Of a DNA stretch of 64,000 nucleotides, positions 61,928 through 64,000 are shown piece after piece. Position 1 is the stretch's first letter. The number at the start of each line of letters is the position of its first letter. The notes beneath the pieces were generated by a model, which saw only the letters and a list, made by a program, of their open reading frames with translations, was not told where the DNA came from and did not search any database. Source of the stretch: Nemorincola sp044225795 (GTDB taxonomy: Bacteria > Bacteroidota > Bacteroidia > Chitinophagales > Chitinophagaceae); contig JBGAIF010000006.1 of the NCBI GenBank assembly GCA_044225795.1, positions 124,001 through 188,000 on the forward strand, read 5' to 3'. Position numbers and translations under genes: made by a program.

Positions 61928-62701
61928 ATGCAGACAACAAAGCCTGTTATTCTCATTACCAATGACGATGGTATCACCGCGCCGGGCATCAGGGCACTGG
62001 TAGAGGCCGTGAAAGATATTGGAGAGGTGGTGGTAGTGGCTCCCGATAGCCCGCAGTCCGGGATGGGTCATGCCATCACCATTGGCGATCCGCTACGGCT
62101 GAATAAGGTGGATGTATTTGAAGGCGTGAATTCGTGGCAGTGCAGCGGTACTCCCGCAGACTGTGTGAAACTGGCCAGGGACAAGATACTGCACCGCAAG
62201 CCTGACCTGTGCCTGAGTGGTATCAATCACGGAGCCAATCACTCCATCAATGTGATCTACTCCGGTACTATGAGCGCCGCGATGGAGGCTGCTATAGAAG
62301 GCGTACCGTCCATAGGCATCTCCCTGCTCGATTTCAAGTTTGATGCTGACTTCACGGTAGCTAAGACTGTAGTACGCGATCTGGCACAGCGTATGCTGGC
62401 GCAGCCTTTGCCGGACCATATACTGCTGAATGTCAATGTCCCTAAAACCACACCGGGAGAATTTAAGGGCATGAAGATATGCAGGCAGGCCTACGCCAGA
62501 TGGGCGGAAGAATTTGACCATAGGGTGGACCCGCGCGGAAAAGACTATTACTGGATGACAGGCAGGTTTGTGAATATGGACAATGATCCGGGTACAGATG
62601 TAGAGGCGCTGAAAGACGGTTATGCCTCTATAGTGCCTATCAGGATAGATTTTACCGACACCACAACCAAGGAGTGGCTGGAGAACGAATGGAAATTTTG
62701 A
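61928..62701 (+). CDS. surE: 5'/3'-nucleotidase SurE
   Basis: A 257-residue survival-protein phosphatase that removes phosphate from nucleoside monophosphates and short polyphosphate. ILITNDDGITAPGI carries the metal aspartates, PDSPQSGMGHAITI, then CSGTPADCVKLA and LSGINHGANHSINVIYSGTMSAAMEAAIEG complete the active site. The ATG is directly behind a terminator hairpin, with no Shine-Dalgarno. anmK follows by 23 bases. Confidence 0.95.
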   Translation: MQTTKPVILITNDDGITAPGIRALVEAVKDIGEVVVVAPDSPQSGMGHAITIGDPLRLNKVDVFEGVNSWQCSGTPADCVKLARDKILHRKPDLCLSGINHGANHSINVIYSGTMSAAMEAAIEGVPSIGISLLDFKFDADFTVAKTVVRDLAQRMLAQPLPDHILLNVNVPKTTPGEFKGMKICRQAYARWAEEFDHRVDPRGKDYYWMTGRFVNMDNDPGTDVEALKDGYASIVPIRIDFTDTTTKEWLENEWKF

Positions 62702-62724
62702 TCAAAAAGAAATAAGCAAAATAG

Positions 62725-63807
62725 ATGATCTATAAGGTAATTGGCTTGATGTCCGGAAGCTCTCTCGATGGGCTGGATGTGGCCTATGTGCAACTGGATG
62801 AGGTGCGCGGAAAATGGAGCTACCAGATATTGCAGGCGGAATGTCTGCCGTATGCCGGGGCATGGGCGGAGCAACTGAAACATGCTGCTGCCCTGAATGC
62901 AGGCGATTTCCTGAAAATGCACACAGCATATGGCAGGTATCTTGGCGGGCAGGTCAGTAAGTTCATAGAAAAGCATAACCTCGACCATAAAGTTCATTTT
63001 ATTGCGTCGCATGGCCATACCGTATTTCATGAGCCGCAGCATCATACTACCTTCCAGTTGGGAGATGGCGCCTCCATATCTGCTATTACCGGCTTGCCGG
63101 TCATCAGCGACCTACGGTCTGTAGATGTGGCGCTTGGCGGACAAGGCGCCCCGATAGTGCCCATTGGCGATAAGCTGTTGTTCGGAGATCATGACTACCT
63201 GCTGAACATAGGGGGTATTGCTAATCTAACGGTGCAGAACGGTGACACTTCGCTGGCATTTGATGTTTGTCCGGCCAACCAGGTGCTCAACGGCCTGGCA
63301 GAAAGAGAAGGTGAGCCAATGGATACAGACGGAGCAATGGCAGCGAGGGGCACATTGCTGATAGACATATTGGATGACCTGAACGAACAGGAGTACTACC
63401 AGATACCACCGCCGAAGTCGCTGAGCAATGAGATGGCGCAGCAACTGGCATTCCCGAAACTACTGGAAAGCGATAACAGTAATTACGACCTGCTGCATAC
63501 TGCTACAACCCATATAGCGATACGGATAGCCGAGGCAGTAAAACAATATCCTCATGGTAAAGAACAGGCTACCTTACTGGCAACGGGCGGTGGGGCATTC
63601 AATACCTTCCTCATCATGCAATTACAGCAATTACTGGTACCATACAATGTGACTGTGGCAGTGCCCGATGCCAATGTAGTGAAGTACAAAGAGGCCCTTG
63701 TGATGGCGCTGATCGGTACATTAAGGTGGCGCGAAGAAGTAAATGTACTCAGCAGTGTGACAGGTGCGCAGCGGGACAGTGTAGGTGGTGCGCTGTGGCT
63801 GGGTTAA
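62725..63807 (+). CDS. anmK: anhydro-N-acetylmuramic acid kinase
   Basis: A 360-residue sugar kinase that opens and phosphorylates 1,6-anhydro-MurNAc in peptidoglycan recycling. GLMSGSSLDGLDVAYVQLD is the N-terminal signature; ASHGHTVFHEPQHHTTFQLGDG, INPIGG-like LLNIGGIANLTV and LLATGGGAFNTFLI form the ASKHA nucleotide site. Length is normal. Its stop abuts the stop of a convergent gene with no gap (TAATTA). Confidence 0.95.
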   Translation: MIYKVIGLMSGSSLDGLDVAYVQLDEVRGKWSYQILQAECLPYAGAWAEQLKHAAALNAGDFLKMHTAYGRYLGGQVSKFIEKHNLDHKVHFIASHGHTVFHEPQHHTTFQLGDGASISAITGLPVISDLRSVDVALGGQGAPIVPIGDKLLFGDHDYLLNIGGIANLTVQNGDTSLAFDVCPANQVLNGLAEREGEPMDTDGAMAARGTLLIDILDDLNEQEYYQIPPPKSLSNEMAQQLAFPKLLESDNSNYDLLHTATTHIAIRIAEAVKQYPHGKEQATLLATGGGAFNTFLIMQLQQLLVPYNVTVAVPDANVVKYKEALVMALIGTLRWREEVNVLSSVTGAQRDSVGGALWLG

Positions 63808-64000
63808 TTAGTATTGTCCGGTACCCAGCATCACCAGTGTGCATGCCTCCAGTACTTTAATACCTTCTTTTTCGGCCAGCGCTTCCAGTTCTTCATTTTC
63901 GGTACCCGGATTGAAAATGATGCGGCGTGGTCTTAGTGAGAGGATGTAATTGTAATAGGGCTGCTGGTGCATAGGATTCAGATACAACGTTACGGTATCA
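63808..64000 (-). CDS. CoA-binding protein (YccU-like), partial
   Basis: The last 63 codons of a minus-strand gene that continues beyond the right edge. The readable part contains TVTLYLNP, YYNYILSLRPRRIIFNPGTENEELE and ends LEACTLVMLGTGQY. These match the C-terminal half of the small Rossmann-type CoA-binding proteins of the YccU/YneT type, where NPGTENEE and EACT are conserved. Role unknown. No terminator separates it from anmK. Confidence 0.85.
   Translation of the reverse strand, partial: DTVTLYLNPMHQQPYYNYILSLRPRRIIFNPGTENEELEALAEKEGIKVLEACTLVMLGTGQY

Overview
The window looks like a chromosomal segment of a Bacteroidota member, most likely in or near the Chitinophagaceae. This is inference from several signs: promoter boxes of the form TAnnTTTG with an upstream TTG, very few Shine-Dalgarno sequences, a type IX secretion sorting domain (34219-34740), BatD/BatE proteins, an efp-accB-accC operon, 7TMR-DISM kinases, KUP potassium uptake, and many DUF4369/thioredoxin and LysM/DPBB proteins. 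About 60 protein genes and one tRNA-Ser(GGA) are visible. There is no rRNA, CRISPR array, prophage or intact insertion sequence. Most genes are housekeeping.

Layout. 1-10.1 kb: phosphoesterase and dusB (with a 7-bp tandem repeat at the left end), kup, an RsmF-like rRNA methyltransferase, a LysM/DPBB wall protein, a GT9 glycosyltransferase, an RhlE-like helicase and hemN. 10.3-13.4 kb: a small outer-membrane protein faces efp-accB-accC; accC carries an in-frame amber codon. 13.5-21.5 kb: redox and folding proteins (two thioredoxin-like proteins, a double parvulin foldase), a PDZ protein, a TPR adenylate cyclase and gluQ. 21.6-31.9 kb: pepD, tRNA-Ser, tatD, a polysaccharide deacetylase, batD-batE, an SDR, a Dph6-like ligase and fumC. 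31.9-36 kb: a collagen-like surface protein with a T9SS-sorted partner, a Lys/Ala-rich exported peptide and a GT2 enzyme.

36.1-44.4 kb is the most unusual part. A same-strand run encodes a GNAT-like protein, an E1(ThiF)-nitroreductase fusion of the Rv1355c type, a 7TMR-DISM histidine kinase, a receiver-kinase hybrid, a stand-alone receiver and an HMG-CoA-lyase-like enzyme. A second receiver, clearly a paralogue of the hybrid's receiver, is divergent from it. I infer a sensing module coupled to small-molecule chemistry; its function is unknown.

44.4-53.9 kb: panB, a YggS-type PLP protein, a GT39-like membrane enzyme, a fusion of a UDP-sulfoquinovose-synthase-like epimerase with a class V PLP enzyme, an MFS transporter and aspS. 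53.9-57.3 kb: rplK-rplA-rplJ-rplL lacks its usual neighbours (rpoBC downstream, nusG/secE upstream) and is followed upstream by about 0.9 kb of repeat-rich non-coding DNA. 57.3-64 kb: DUF4256 and YdeI-like proteins, an ArsR-AHSA1 pair with a clear double operator, sppA, surE, anmK and a partial CoA-binding protein.

Convergent gene pairs are repeatedly separated by long, perfectly palindromic bidirectional terminators. Functional names rest on protein motifs read by eye; no database search was run.
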